NCBI GenBank assembly: GCA_038501195.1
Contig: JBBPUQ010000002.1
Coordinates: 496,001-560,000, forward strand
DNA length: 64,000 nucleotides
Reading direction: 5' to 3'
Source: Nemania diffusa
Taxonomy: Eukaryota; Ascomycota; Sordariomycetes; Xylariales; Xylariaceae
Shown: positions 25,401-35,625 of the stretch, one piece after another
How the letters are laid out: the number at the start of each line of letters is the position of its first letter
Numbering within the stretch: the first letter of the stretch is position 1
Notes under the pieces: model-generated
The model's input: the letters and a program-made list of their open reading frames with translations, nothing else
Told to the model about the DNA's origin: nothing
Database searches by the model: none
Made by a program: the position numbers and the translations under genes

Positions 25401-27228
25401 AACTATTTAATAAAAATAAAAAAACAATAAATAAAAATTTATTAATTATTTTTTAAAAACTATAACTTTATATAAATAAATTTATTTAATTTAAAACAAA
25501 AAAATATTAATAATAATATAAATTTTTAAATATTATTGTTTTAAATTATTAAATATATAGTTTTAAATAATTATTAATTATTAAATATTAATTTATTAAT
25601 TAATTAAAAGAAAATTTTTAATAAAATAAATTAAATAAATAGATTTTTTAAGCAATTTTAATATTATTTTTTAATATAAATAAAAAAAAACAACATTATA
25701 ACTAATATATTTTTTTAAAAAATAACTAATTTATTAATAGTTAAAACTTAAAAATAAAAATAAAAAACTTTTATATTTATTAAATTAAATATAATTAAAA
25801 ATTTTATAACTACTTTTTAATTTATTAAAAATAAAATATTAATTATAAAAAATATAAATTTAATTAATTTAATTTTTAAAAAAACTATATTTTAAAATTT
25901 AAAAAATTATAATAGAAAAATTATAATATTAAAAACTATTATAAATAAAATAATTTTTTTTAAACCACTTTATTATAAAAAATATATAAGTTAATATTAA
26001 TAATTTATTAAAGTTAAAATAAATTAATATAAATATAATTATATTTAAATATTTATTAATAAATTTAATAAAATTATTATTATTTTATTTAATTAAAAAA
26101 TAAACAATATAAAAAAATTAATATTAAAATATTACTATATATTATATTATATTTTTAATATATTAAAAATTTAATTTTTTAATAATATTAAACCGTTTAT
26201 TTTAAAATTTATAAAAATTTTAAATTTATTAACAAATATTAAATATAAATAAAATAATATTTATTATTTATAAATATAAAATATTATAAAAACAATAAAT
26301 TATAATTTAAATTAAAAATTATATTTTTATATAAATAAATATTAAAATAATTAAAATATATATTTACTAGTTTTAAATTTTATTTATAATTTTTTATAAT
26401 ATTTAATAATTAATATAATATTTTTAAAAATAATATTTAAAATTAAATTTCAAAATTATTTAACTTTTATATTTAAAAAAAAAAATTTTATAAATAAATA
26501 AATTAAATAAATATAAAAATTAATTAACTAAATATAATAAATTTAAAAATTTATATATAAAACTATTAAAGTTATATAAAAAAAACAGAAAATTTAAATT
26601 AACAAAAAATAAAAACTTGCTGACTTTTTTAAATATAACAAAATATTTTTATATAAAAAAGATTTTTCAATATATATTTTAACAACTTATTTTAATTTAT
26701 AATATTTTAAATTATTTAAAATTTTTAAATAAAAAAGATATAACTATAAATTAAATATATTAAATTTATATAAAAAAAAAGATTTATTTTATATAAATAA
26801 ATTAAAAAAAATAAATAATAATTTATTATTATAATAGTTATAAGTTTTACTATTAGTTAAAAAAATCAATAGTAAACTAAAATTTAAAATAAACTAAATA
26901 TTAAAATCAAAAACTTTTAATAAAATTAAAAAACTATAATATTAAATTTTATAAAAAAATTATAACTTTAACAATATTTAATATTTTATAAAAAACTTTA
27001 AAAATATATCTATTATATTAAATTATTATTATTTAAATAAATCAACTAAATTAAAATTATTAATTAAATTATAAAATTAAATAAAAGTAGTAGCTATAAA
27101 TAAATTTATAAAAAATTACAAAAATAATAATAAAACATTTAATTTAAATATTAAAATTAAGCTTAAATATTATATTTAATTAATTTTAATTTAATTTATA
27201 TTAAATTTTTAATTTTTAAAAAAAATAA
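22466..27228. other. Outer element, right internal region
   Basis: 4.8 kb, the most A/T-saturated stretch of the window; many 60-base lines carry only one to five G or C. No coding frame or domain is readable. Confidence 0.7.
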
Positions 27229-27571
27229 TATAATAATTTATAGAAATTATTAACTTTTATATTTATTTTATTAATTATAAACTAAAACTTATATATTTTA
27301 TTATAATATAATTTTGCGATTTTTATTAATTTATAAAAACTATAATTTCTAGAATAATTTATTTTAAAAGATTTACTTTATAAGACTTATTTTAAAAAAA
27401 CTTTAGTTAAATTTTATAACCCTATTTGCGATTTTATTTGTAGTTCTATATACCTGTATATTTTGTATAGCGTACACATGTAATTTAACTTTTTTTTTTT
27501 TCTTCTTTATTTTAGAGTTTTTAGTCAATAGAATCAATAAACTAGCTTCCATACTCTCTACAATTGTAACA
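27229..27571 (+). repeat. Outer element, right LTR (343 bp)
   Basis: Starts TATAATAATTTATAG, the RIPed form of the left start. From about 27420 it regains normal composition and ends TTGTAACA, followed by the AATAA target duplication. Confidence 0.88.
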
Positions 27572-28874
27572 AATAACACAACACGCTAGCATTTTATCTT
27601 TAACTTGTTTCAGGGATTAAATATAATTATTTCATATACCTATCCGCTAGAATTCTTGCCTGTATCTCTGACTCCTTTTCATAGAATAGAGTTGCAACAC
27701 CATACAACCACACTACTAACAAAGTGTTGTCGAGGTGGGACGCCTTGATCATTTGAAGCTACTGTACGTACCATTCCAGCGCTAATATCTGCAGGCACTC
27801 CGGTTTGCGTTGCATCTTCCACATAAGGCTATGTTCAGTATTCGCTCTGTTCTTAAAAGGTTATTAAGACGAGAGGGAGACGATGTTGGTAGTACAGAAC
27901 CCCATCCGGCCGCATTTTACTGCCCAATAGGAAGCTCCGTTATGCAGTCCCAAAGGCCCCCACCAATGGAATGACTAAGCGTGATTATTCGCGAATCTCC
28001 TAGAATTTAGGCCCAGTCCTTGGGAGCCCTCAGTACTCCAAATCTTCCGATACAGTCCTCGGCCCTCAGCCCTCTGCAGTCGGCCCACTCTCCAAGGGAG
28101 AAACTGGGTAAGTAAGCGGCTTCAAGCTTTGGGTCAGGAAGACTGAACTCGCCAGATGCAGCGGACAACCCGCTGCATAATAATAAGAGTGTAGCCGCAA
28201 AAAGTTACATCCCGAAATATAACCTCTATGCTACATTATCCCAATGTTACGTATAGTTGTTTCCTGCATGGTGTCGACGTGGAAGGTGCGTATGATACTA
28301 GGCACTCTACAAGGCGCACAGCTGTCGTATAACGTCTCGGTCATCGATGATATCGTGTTTAACTGTAGGCGAGATAATACCATCTACACCATTGGATTCT
28401 CTGTGGTAATTAATTCCCTCGGGATGGGTTATATGTCGTGGTATGCCACGCGGCCATGCCATACAGAGAACTTAGAAGGACCAGGGATTATTGCTCCCGT
28501 CTACAAACCTGCTTGCTCATACCTTCACCGAATGCTTCTAGAGCCTTTCTGTGCATGGCATCTGTGTTTTATGTTAGAAGAAAACGGGGGTTGACAATGC
28601 GACCCTAGTTTTCCCTCCCTCGATGCTGTCTCCATGGCTTGCCAAGTATATAGAGTATATATCATCCTCTACGTCGCTCTCAGTCTTGGTGATATATTAA
28701 CATCACAAGCAACTCGGCAGTCTGCACCGCTTTCCTAGATTATCAGGCCACCAATAGTCTCTTTCGAGTTCTTAGATCACATTTGTTCTGCAACCGTAAA
28801 TCGCAATTCGGATCTATACAAAAGCATCTGTACTAGTACCTTGCTTTTTCTCTGACGGCTGAGTGTAATTGGCA
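27572..28874. other. Intergenic region right of the RIP block
   Basis: 1.3 kb of ordinary composition starting abruptly after the LTR. An ATG frame at 28244-28594 (116 residues) has no recognisable domain or splice support and is left out. Otherwise nothing is seen. Confidence 0.5.
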
Positions 28875-29281
28875 ATGTCGTCCACGAAAGAGTAGGTCCC
28901 TCCTAGCACTCCCCTCCCAGAAATTCCTCTAGGCACTCTAAGAATCTTCTCTATGCTACCGCTCTTACGAAAAAAGAACGCATCACGTATATTCTCCAGT
29001 ATATTCCCCAATATAACAAAAGTATCTCAGATATCTCTACGACCAAAAAGCTAAACAAAACACTCCTTACTTCTAGGCTTGCTACATTGAGCACTACCGC
29101 AACAGCTGGTTCCGCAAACCTTGTGTTGTCTGATGATAATGCTCTCACGTCGTTGGATTTACCCACTGGCCATGGAGATCATACGCTCACTAAGAACGGA
29201 AAGAAGAAACCACGAAAGAAGGGCAAAAAGAAGAGGCAGGACGAGGATTTACTAGGCACTGGAGCCCAATTTCAATCTTGA
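28875..29281 (+). CDS. Small lysine-rich protein, paralogue B, 2 exons
   Basis: Exon 1 is 17 nt (28875-28891); a phase-2 intron runs 28892-29076 (acceptor TTCTAG); exon 2 is 29077-29281. The product is 73 residues. The N-terminal LSTTATAGS matches WSTAATAGS of paralogue A. The middle is variable, then comes a basic tract (KKKPRKKGKKKR) and the ending DEDLLGTGAQFQS. Identical first-exon length and intron phase in the two copies argue for a true duplicated gene rather than chance frames. Function is unknown. The two copies now lie on either side of the nested LTR block, in the same orientation. Confidence 0.72.
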
Positions 29282-30002
29282 AGGTCAGCAGCATATTTAA
29301 TAGTCCAACCCTAGACCTTGCCTACATTATGAAGTTAGTTTAACACCTGTATACTTAGATTTGAACCTGAACAACCTTGGGAGTGGTCCCCTTCGAAGTT
29401 GGTCTATGTCGATTAATTAATAATAAAAAAATCCCAAATAAGAATGTTATATCCTATCATCTAGGGAGGCCTCTTTTCCGTTTTAGTTATCATGATCTAG
29501 TGTAAAGGGGTTAAACTAATGCCGGCTTTCACCGTGTTCCTTGTGGGAGATACCGCCTGTAGCCCTCAACAAGCACACCTCTGTTAATTGTTGCTTTTTA
29601 TTCACAGTCCGTCAATATATTCTAGAAAATTGTATATTTGATCGTGCATTGTTCGACGACAACTGTAGTTGTGCTATGAGTTTATAGTTATGGAATAGAA
29701 ATATTATCGCTTACATAATATGTAATAACGTGCATGGGCGGTTATTGTTAGAAAATACCACTGCGCCAAAAGATTTTGGCGTGACCGATCAATTATTGGT
29801 CTTTCTTTCTAAAGGTGTATTTTTAACAGTTATTGTGTTACTGGGCTAGCGTTCTGTTCTAACCGATTTTGTCCTAGATAAACCCCTCTCTAAATGATCG
29901 ACCAGATCCTTCTCTCTTGGTGATACCTAAGCCATAGAATCAATAAGTTACTATGCAAACAAACATCTACACGTTAATCTAAATGCCGCGTTTCCTTTCG
30001 AT
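29282..30002. other. Intergenic region and HET promoter
   Basis: 721 bp between two + strand genes, so it holds the 3' UTR of paralogue B and the promoter of the HET gene. Two adjacent inverted repeats at 29764-29802 are the only structure seen. Confidence 0.55.
29764..29802. promoter_or_regulatory. Two adjacent inverted repeats upstream of HET gene
   Basis: 29764-29781 reads CGCCAAAA, GA, TTTTGGCG, a perfect 8-bp stem. 29784-29802 reads GACCGAT, five bases, ATTGGTC, with one mismatch. They lie about 200-240 bp before the HET start codon. Either could be a dimeric protein-binding site (inference). Confidence 0.4.
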
Positions 30003-32060
30003 ATGTGTGGTCTTTACAAGGGCCTAGTAACAGCTTCTGATAGAGGCCCCTGTATCAGGCTCCTCACCCTCTTGCCTGCGGGATCTGAGGCTGATCCTAT
30101 CCACTGTAGGCTCGATGTAGCCGAACTAGCAGATCAGCCAGCCTACGAGGCACTTTCGTACTGTTGGGGCGCGACCAATCCCCAGCGTTCAATCGTCTGC
30201 AACGGGCTACGGTGCAATGTCGGGGAAAACTTGCATTCCGCATTTTGCCACCTCCGACGTGCAGACAAGGAGCGCATATTATGGGTTGATGCGATATGCA
30301 TCAACCAGGATGATCTCGGCGAGAAAAAGGATCAGGTGCTACTTATGCGGGAGATATACCAAGATGCGCGTCGCGTCCTGGTCTGGCTCGGCCCTGCTGC
30401 GCGAGACGATGGCCTCGCATTCGACACCCTCCAGCGCTTGAGCGGCTACTGGGCTGAGGTCTCCGAACGCTGGGCGAGCGATAAATTGAGCGTGCTCAAA
30501 CTCGGCCCTTTTCGAGATACCCTACGGGAATTGTTCAGGGGCGCTGGTGGGCAGTTCAAAGATGTCGAAGATGACCCCAGGTTCCGGCTTCAAACACGTG
30601 AAATCGTGGCGCTGCAAGGAGTCCTAGAGCGTGCTTGGTGGCGGAGAACTTGGGTGATACAGGAACTCTGTCTCGCTAAAGAGGCTGTCATGGTTTGCGG
30701 CAATGCTACCTTGTCCTGGGAAGAGCTCGCGCACGGGTTTCTCATCGCGATCGGGCCTGGCGGGCTGCTAACCACCATCGGTGCCACTGAGGAGATTGAC
30801 TGCTGCCAGAAGATGTACCAACTGAAGACCATGTTTGAGGAAATGCAGCAGGGGGAGACAACCTCGGATGTATCGCTGTCAACGTCTAGACATGCGGCGA
30901 TTGATATGCTTACGTTGGTGCAGATGGGTAACAAATTTGAAACCGCGCGACCCCACGATAGAATCTACGGAGTCCTCGGCCTAGCAACACTTCATCCCGC
31001 CAGACGCCTCTCCGCGAGAGTTAGCCCCTCTATCGTGCCCGACTATACAATCACAGCGGAAGAGTGCTTCCAGAATGCGGCCATTGCCATGATTATGGAC
31101 ACGGGTACCTTAGATGTCTTCATGGACCCGACCTACCGTCTCAAACAAGGCGTCGATCTCCCGTCATGGGTCCCGCACTGGGGCTACAACCCCTTCGAAT
31201 CGTCCGAGAACAAAGCGTGGGGATCCCCCACCCCATTCACCCCGTTTGTGTCGATCGCAGTCCTGGCATCTCTATTCAGGCCGCAGGAATCGAAGCTTAG
31301 CGCCTGTGGGGATGACACCAAATGCGAGCCCCGGATCATAGATGGTGCGGTCCTCGTGCTCGAGGGCCACATCGTAGACTCTATCGCAATGCTAGGACCC
31401 GCGTTGGACGGGAAGCTAGAAGATGATTCTGAAGAGAAGTGGGCGCAATATGCAGGACAAGGCTCAGGCATATCCTTCACGAAGATACCGAGCCTCATCA
31501 TCCAGGTCTTGGTTCGAGTCGCCACATTTGTTGGGGCCCTGGTTAGCTGGGAGGATTTAGCGTTCGCTAACCCAGCTTGTCCTACGAGAGCTGAGCAAGA
31601 GAGTTACATAAGAGCGATGCTGAGTGATCGCATGTTCCAGAATCTTGATACCTCACTAGGGATATACCAGAGGGATTGGAGTCCGCTGCTCAGGTGGTTG
31701 CGTTGGCTACGTCCACTGAAGGCGCTTGGCGCGCGCCCTGGTGCGGCGACACTCTATAACATCGTCGGAGGAATCTCCATCTTGGCAGCCCTAACATTTT
31801 CCAAAACAAAGTCTCACCTTGTTACTATTGCGGGTGCAATGGAGACTAGAATGTCAAGGACCGATGCTGGGCGTCTAGCGAGGCTACCAGGTGCTGCAAG
31901 GACTGGGGATAAGATCGCCTTGCTCAGAGGTAGCAAAATGCCAGTCGTCGTCAGGCCGATCAAGCATCAATGGGAATTCGTTGGATGCTGCTATGTCGAC
32001 GGGATCATGTACGGTGAGAGATGGCGTCCTGGCTCAGTACAGGAAATGGAGTTTGTTTAG
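30003..32060 (+). CDS. HET-domain protein (heterokaryon incompatibility family)
   Basis: 685 residues, one exon, intact. The HET domain (PF06985) begins at YEALSYCWG (residues 48-56), continues through RILWVDAICINQDD (about 91-104) and ends near VLVWLG (125-130). These three blocks are the hallmark of the family. Downstream sequence is typical of long HET proteins, including RPHDRIYGVLGLA and a C-terminal block with DKIALLRGSKMPVVVRP and WEFVGCCYVDGIMYGE. HET proteins take part in allorecognition and can trigger cell death when incompatible partners meet; most genomic copies have no known partner. No NACHT or repeat domain is fused. Its position 2.4 kb from the RIP block fits the variable compartments where such genes often lie. 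Confidence 0.93.
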   Translation: MCGLYKGLVTASDRGPCIRLLTLLPAGSEADPIHCRLDVAELADQPAYEALSYCWGATNPQRSIVCNGLRCNVGENLHSAFCHLRRADKERILWVDAICINQDDLGEKKDQVLLMREIYQDARRVLVWLGPAARDDGLAFDTLQRLSGYWAEVSERWASDKLSVLKLGPFRDTLRELFRGAGGQFKDVEDDPRFRLQTREIVALQGVLERAWWRRTWVIQELCLAKEAVMVCGNATLSWEELAHGFLIAIGPGGLLTTIGATEEIDCCQKMYQLKTMFEEMQQGETTSDVSLSTSRHAAIDMLTLVQMGNKFETARPHDRIYGVLGLATLHPARRLSARVSPSIVPDYTITAEECFQNAAIAMIMDTGTLDVFMDPTYRLKQGVDLPSWVPHWGYNPFESSENKAWGSPTPFTPFVSIAVLASLFRPQESKLSACGDDTKCEPRIIDGAVLVLEGHIVDSIAMLGPALDGKLEDDSEEKWAQYAGQGSGISFTKIPSLIIQVLVRVATFVGALVSWEDLAFANPACPTRAEQESYIRAMLSDRMFQNLDTSLGIYQRDWSPLLRWLRWLRPLKALGARPGAATLYNIVGGISILAALTFSKTKSHLVTIAGAMETRMSRTDAGRLARLPGAARTGDKIALLRGSKMPVVVRPIKHQWEFVGCCYVDGIMYGERWRPGSVQEMEFV

Positions 32061-32438
32061 ATGACGGTTACCTATACCATCGTATCTGCGCCGATTCTGC
32101 CTATTCTTCCTCTATAAGCTGCGGAATTCTCTCTTCCCACAGACCCCTTGACTTTCTTCAATTACCGTATTGTAAATGTTGAATTGCCCGAATATTTAGC
32201 TATCCTTGCCGTTGAAGGTGCCATTTCTTTGTCTGCGCCTATCCTCTTCCTTTCTTGAACCACTACACCAGCCAACCCGTTCTTGAGTTATACTATACCA
32301 AGAAAATTCTGGTGCGTAAACAACTATGTAATCCTCTTTTTATAAATGGAATGAAGTATAATTTCAAAAGAATCTTATATCGAGTAAGTAAACTATAATT
32401 TAGATATGACAAGACCTATCTTGAGAACTTAGAGTAGT
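32061..32438. other. Spacer between HET gene and MITE
   Basis: 378 bp, presumably the HET 3' UTR. It includes the first 8-bp target duplication AGAGTAGT (32431-32438). Confidence 0.6.
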
Positions 32439-33055
32439 CAGCGCTACCCACAGATAAAGTAATTATTTGACTGACTGTCAATTAATTGACCCAATCCAGT
32501 CCAAATAATCGTTTTAAAATTAATTGCAAATAAAGTAATAATTCTTTACTTGACTTGTTACTTGTTAATTACTTCCAATTAATTTTCCTATTTTTTTTTT
32601 TTAATATTTTTTGTTGTTTTTTTGGTAAAAAAGAAGCCTTCTTTCCTAGGTAGGCTAGGTAGGCTAAGTGGCACCCTGTTTTTAAACCTACTTATTTAGC
32701 TACATATACAGCTACATACTAAGCTACTTACTAAGCTACTTACTTAGCTACTGACTTAGCTACTTATATTTACCTAGCTTATATTTTACCTATTAACTAC
32801 TCTACCAACTTACTACCTTATTACTTACTACCCTACCTACTTACCTACCTACACCTACCTACACTTACTTACTTACTTTGCTTTCTATAATCTGTATGCT
32901 TTATATTCATTGCTTGAATTATTTGATCAATTAATTTGATTAATCTAGTCAATAGATTTAGGCAAGTTAGTTAAACAAGCGTTTTTTTGCGATCAATTCA
33001 GATAAAACAAGTCAAGAGGCTATTATTTGACTGACTTTACCTGTGGGTAGCGCTG
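32439..33055. mobile_element. Non-autonomous hAT-type MITE (617 bp)
   Basis: The ends are 22-bp inverted repeats with one mismatch, beginning CAGCGCTACCCACAG. Perfect 8-bp direct repeats AGAGTAGT flank them at 32431-32438 and 33056-33063. An 8-bp duplication and a CAG start are the signature of the hAT superfamily. There is no transposase frame, so it would need an autonomous hAT elsewhere. The interior is AT-rich with tandem AGCTACTTA-type repeats. It does not show the extreme A/T conversion of the LTR elements. Confidence 0.88.
32700..32880 (+). repeat. Simple tandem repeats inside the MITE
   Basis: Degenerate tandem units of TTAGCTAC / CTTACTAAGC type, followed by CTACCTACTTAC-type units. 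Probably slippage products within the element. Confidence 0.7.
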
Positions 33056-33063
33056 AGAGTAGT

Positions 33064-34571
33064 TCTAGCAATTCTTATTATTTTTTCAACCTTTCCTTCG
33101 TTTTCAGGTAGGGCATTTGTATCTAAAGGAATCTAGGCCATAGAGTATACACTCTGAAACATTTATCCTGTTAGTTCTTATTGCGTGATAGTAAGCCGAA
33201 GGGACTTACGTTTTCCAATAGACTTCGTATAGATCTATTAGGCTCATAACGTTCGGGACGTATGCAGTCCTTTACAACTAACATACGTCTTAGCCACTTA
33301 GAAGGAGAGTAAACCCTACCTCTTAATATAAAGAAGTGCTATATGATTGAGCCCTTTGATTGTCACCTGTGGCTAGATAGAACCTTTTAAGTTTTCGCTA
33401 AGTTGAAATTAGATCTTTGAATATTGAGAACATGCTCTACTCTTTCATTTCAACTCCTCAGGTAAAAGTCATAGTCCGTGACAAGGGCCTATTTCTAGGG
33501 CTGGAAATAGTATCAATTCAGCTCTCTTTGGTCTTTCAAGGTCCATCGTCTTCTTAGTCAAGGTAAACCAGTATTGGTGCGCTTTCGTGATAGTCTAGAA
33601 TTTCTGGTACTTTATGGGACTGTTGGTTCCCCTTGCATGAGATGGTAGGTCTAGGCAACCCACCTTCTCGAAGGGGCTTAGGATGAGTTATCGCGCGTAT
33701 GCATTTAGTTGCGGCTAATAGACACTTCTTGGCAAGGTATTTATGTTCTATGACATAGTCCGCCCGAAACTGTCAATAGTTTGCGAAACCTCGCGGAATA
33801 AATTTTATACGTAAATGAATCTCAAACTTCAGCAATTATTAGCTACTGCGAGCCACATGGACGAAACACCAAGACAAGCGACAGGAGCTATACAAAGAGC
33901 GGAAATACCGCCGCAGTAACTCGGTGTACACATTCGTGCTACATTGACAATCCTGCAAGCTAAAAGAATTTCAAGCTTTTATAATGCTACAAGACATATA
34001 AGTATTAAAAAACCTTCAAGTAGCATGCACTACCTTTCTACATCGATGTAGACGTGTATGGTTAAAAACCGGCACAAGAACGTTATGCAGGTATTGCCTG
34101 CTGGAAGGGGCGCTGGCGTGACTACCTTCCTAGTCCATTCGTATAAATAGCTACCTATCTATGTTGCAACCATTATAAGAATTGCAGCATTGATCGGTCG
34201 GTTCGTATGCAGAGCTGTACTAACTCGTCTAGCGGTGCGGCGGTCCGGTAAAACGTCAGGCTCAGAATAAGGAGGCCATCTCCACTTCCGGGACCCTAGG
34301 TGCTTACCTATAGACAACCCCTGACAATATTAATTTCTGACAGAGGTAAGCAACCTCCCCCATGTTTATAAGTACTCTCAATTTTCCAACCTCTTCCTCG
34401 TATGCCTTCGTTTATTTGCGCGTCTTCGACCATCTTGGTCTTTCAATTGTCACTCGTTTACCTCATTCTGTCATTATAATATTTCCCTTCAAGCAAGCAT
34501 AATAATAACGATTACGCTCACTTTGACCATTACCCATTCAATCGATCCGAGTCTTTCAATCGCCACCGAAG
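33064..34571. other. Intergenic region right of the MITE
   Basis: 1.5 kb of ordinary composition before the secreted-protein gene. I find no open frame, RNA gene or repeat that I can support. Part of 33.4-33.8 kb could be an eroded gene or transposon fragment, but no domain is readable. Confidence 0.45.
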
Positions 34572-35300
34572 ATGACAGTCACTCGTTCTACAAGCTTGGT
34601 GCCGGCCATGCTTCTCCTTTTCGCATCTTTTACACGTCTAGCAACGGCGCAGACTGCCACTCTCAAGGTGCCTCCAGGTCTACCGGCCTCCTGCACGCCC
34701 CTAGCAACTCTCCTTAGCGCGTATCCCCCACCTACGGATGGCAAGGTGGTGGATGACGCCCTAAACAATGGGATCGATGCATACTACTCCCAGTATGTCG
34801 CGACAGCAACAGCCAAGCCAACAGCGTCATTAAATCACGCTTCTTTATGCGACTTTATCATTTCCACCCAAATCCCATCCGCCTCGCCTTCGGCAACTCC
34901 CGCGCTATCCAGCTACATCTCGGCGGCCGGCATTTGGTTAGAAGATCACGGATTGGAAGAGGCGGAGTCGCTACTTGAAGGCGATTGTCAGGAAGCGGTT
35001 CAATCCGGAGACGATATGGCGATAGGTGATTTGGATTTTGTGATTGCTTTCGGGCCGTGTTACACACTATTAGGTTGGGATCAGAGGGCGGCTGCTGTTT
35101 CTAGCACGACGACAACTAGCGCGAGTTCTGCGTCGACTGTCACGTCAAGCGGGTCCGGGTCTGTACAAGTGACACCTTCGCCGACTAGTCAATCGAGTGA
35201 TGCGAGTGCGACACCTTCCAGTTCCGGCAGCAAGAGAGCGGCGGGCGAGGTTGGTATTCTAGGGGTGACTCTGGGTGTAATCTTACTTCTTTCTCTATAA
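34572..35300 (+). CDS. Secreted Ser/Thr-rich protein, probably GPI-anchored
   Basis: 242 residues, one exon. The N-terminus MTVTRSTSLVPAMLLLFASF followed by TRLATAQ is a good signal peptide, with cleavage likely after ATAQ. The mature region has four Cys (ASCTPL, SLCDF, GDCQE, GPCYT), enough for two disulfides, in a domain of about 150 residues. A Ser/Thr-rich spacer likely carries O-glycans. The C-terminus SGSKRAAGEVGILGVTLGVILLLSL (hydrophobic part VGILGVTLGVILLLSL) fits a GPI-attachment signal with a Gly/Ser omega site before it. The layout matches many fungal wall proteins of unknown function. I do not recognise a named family. Confidence 0.83.
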   Translation: MTVTRSTSLVPAMLLLFASFTRLATAQTATLKVPPGLPASCTPLATLLSAYPPPTDGKVVDDALNNGIDAYYSQYVATATAKPTASLNHASLCDFIISTQIPSASPSATPALSSYISAAGIWLEDHGLEEAESLLEGDCQEAVQSGDDMAIGDLDFVIAFGPCYTLLGWDQRAAAVSSTTTTSASSASTVTSSGSGSVQVTPSPTSQSSDASATPSSSGSKRAAGEVGILGVTLGVILLLSL

Positions 35301-35625
35301 AGTACATAATAATATTTTTAATTCTGAATTCAAAGCAAATTTGAGCACCAAAAATATTTACCTCTTACACTCTGGGCGTGCCGTTTTAGCTTGGTCTAGG
35401 ACCCCTTTGACGCGGAACAGAATTATACAAGAAGAACGCTATTAAGTGTCGCTTCGAGCCCCTATATATCATTAACTCAACCATGGATTAACCGCGTCGT
35501 TTTTCCGTGACATTAAGGTTATGAATATGGATTGCCTACTTGCAGCTCTTATGCGTATTGTTACGCCCGCCCCTCTCCTTTCTAAATTCTCTCTACCCTC
35601 TAACTTGATCTTTGATTGATCCCTG
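35301..35625. other. Intergenic region, tail-to-tail
   Basis: 325 bp between convergent genes, AT-rich at its left end. Nothing further seen. Confidence 0.6.

Larger units (their letters stand above)
13473..27571 (+). mobile_element. Outer LTR retrotransposon, RIP-destroyed, with nested insertion
   Basis: Two 343-bp direct repeats bound the block (13473-13815 and 27229-27571). They align without gaps over the parts I checked, nearly all differences being transitions. The ends fit TG...CA (TGTGACG start, GTAACA end). The 5 bp outside both ends are AATAA (13468-13472 and 27572-27576), a target-site duplication. Removing the nested 8.17-kb element and one copy of its target site leaves about 5.9 kb, a normal LTR-element size. 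No reading frame survives. The superfamily (Gypsy or Copia) cannot be told. An A-run just before the right LTR could be a RIPed polypurine tract, hinting at + orientation. Confidence 0.88.

Noticed and set aside
13473..27571. Block as a mitochondrial insertion or centromere core
   Set aside because: Very low G+C could suggest either, but paired LTRs with exact target duplications explain the ends. No mitochondrial gene is readable.
28244..28594. 116-codon ATG frame
   Set aside because: No recognisable domain, no clear promoter or splice context, and length is within chance for this composition. Kept as non-coding.
32700..32880. Tandem repeats as a CRISPR-like array
   Set aside because: Units are short, degenerate and without unique spacers; they are slippage repeats inside a MITE in a eukaryotic genome.
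33400..33800. Possible remnant of a retrotransposon polyprotein
   Set aside because: I tried reading both strands but found no integrase, reverse transcriptase or gag motif and no LTRs.
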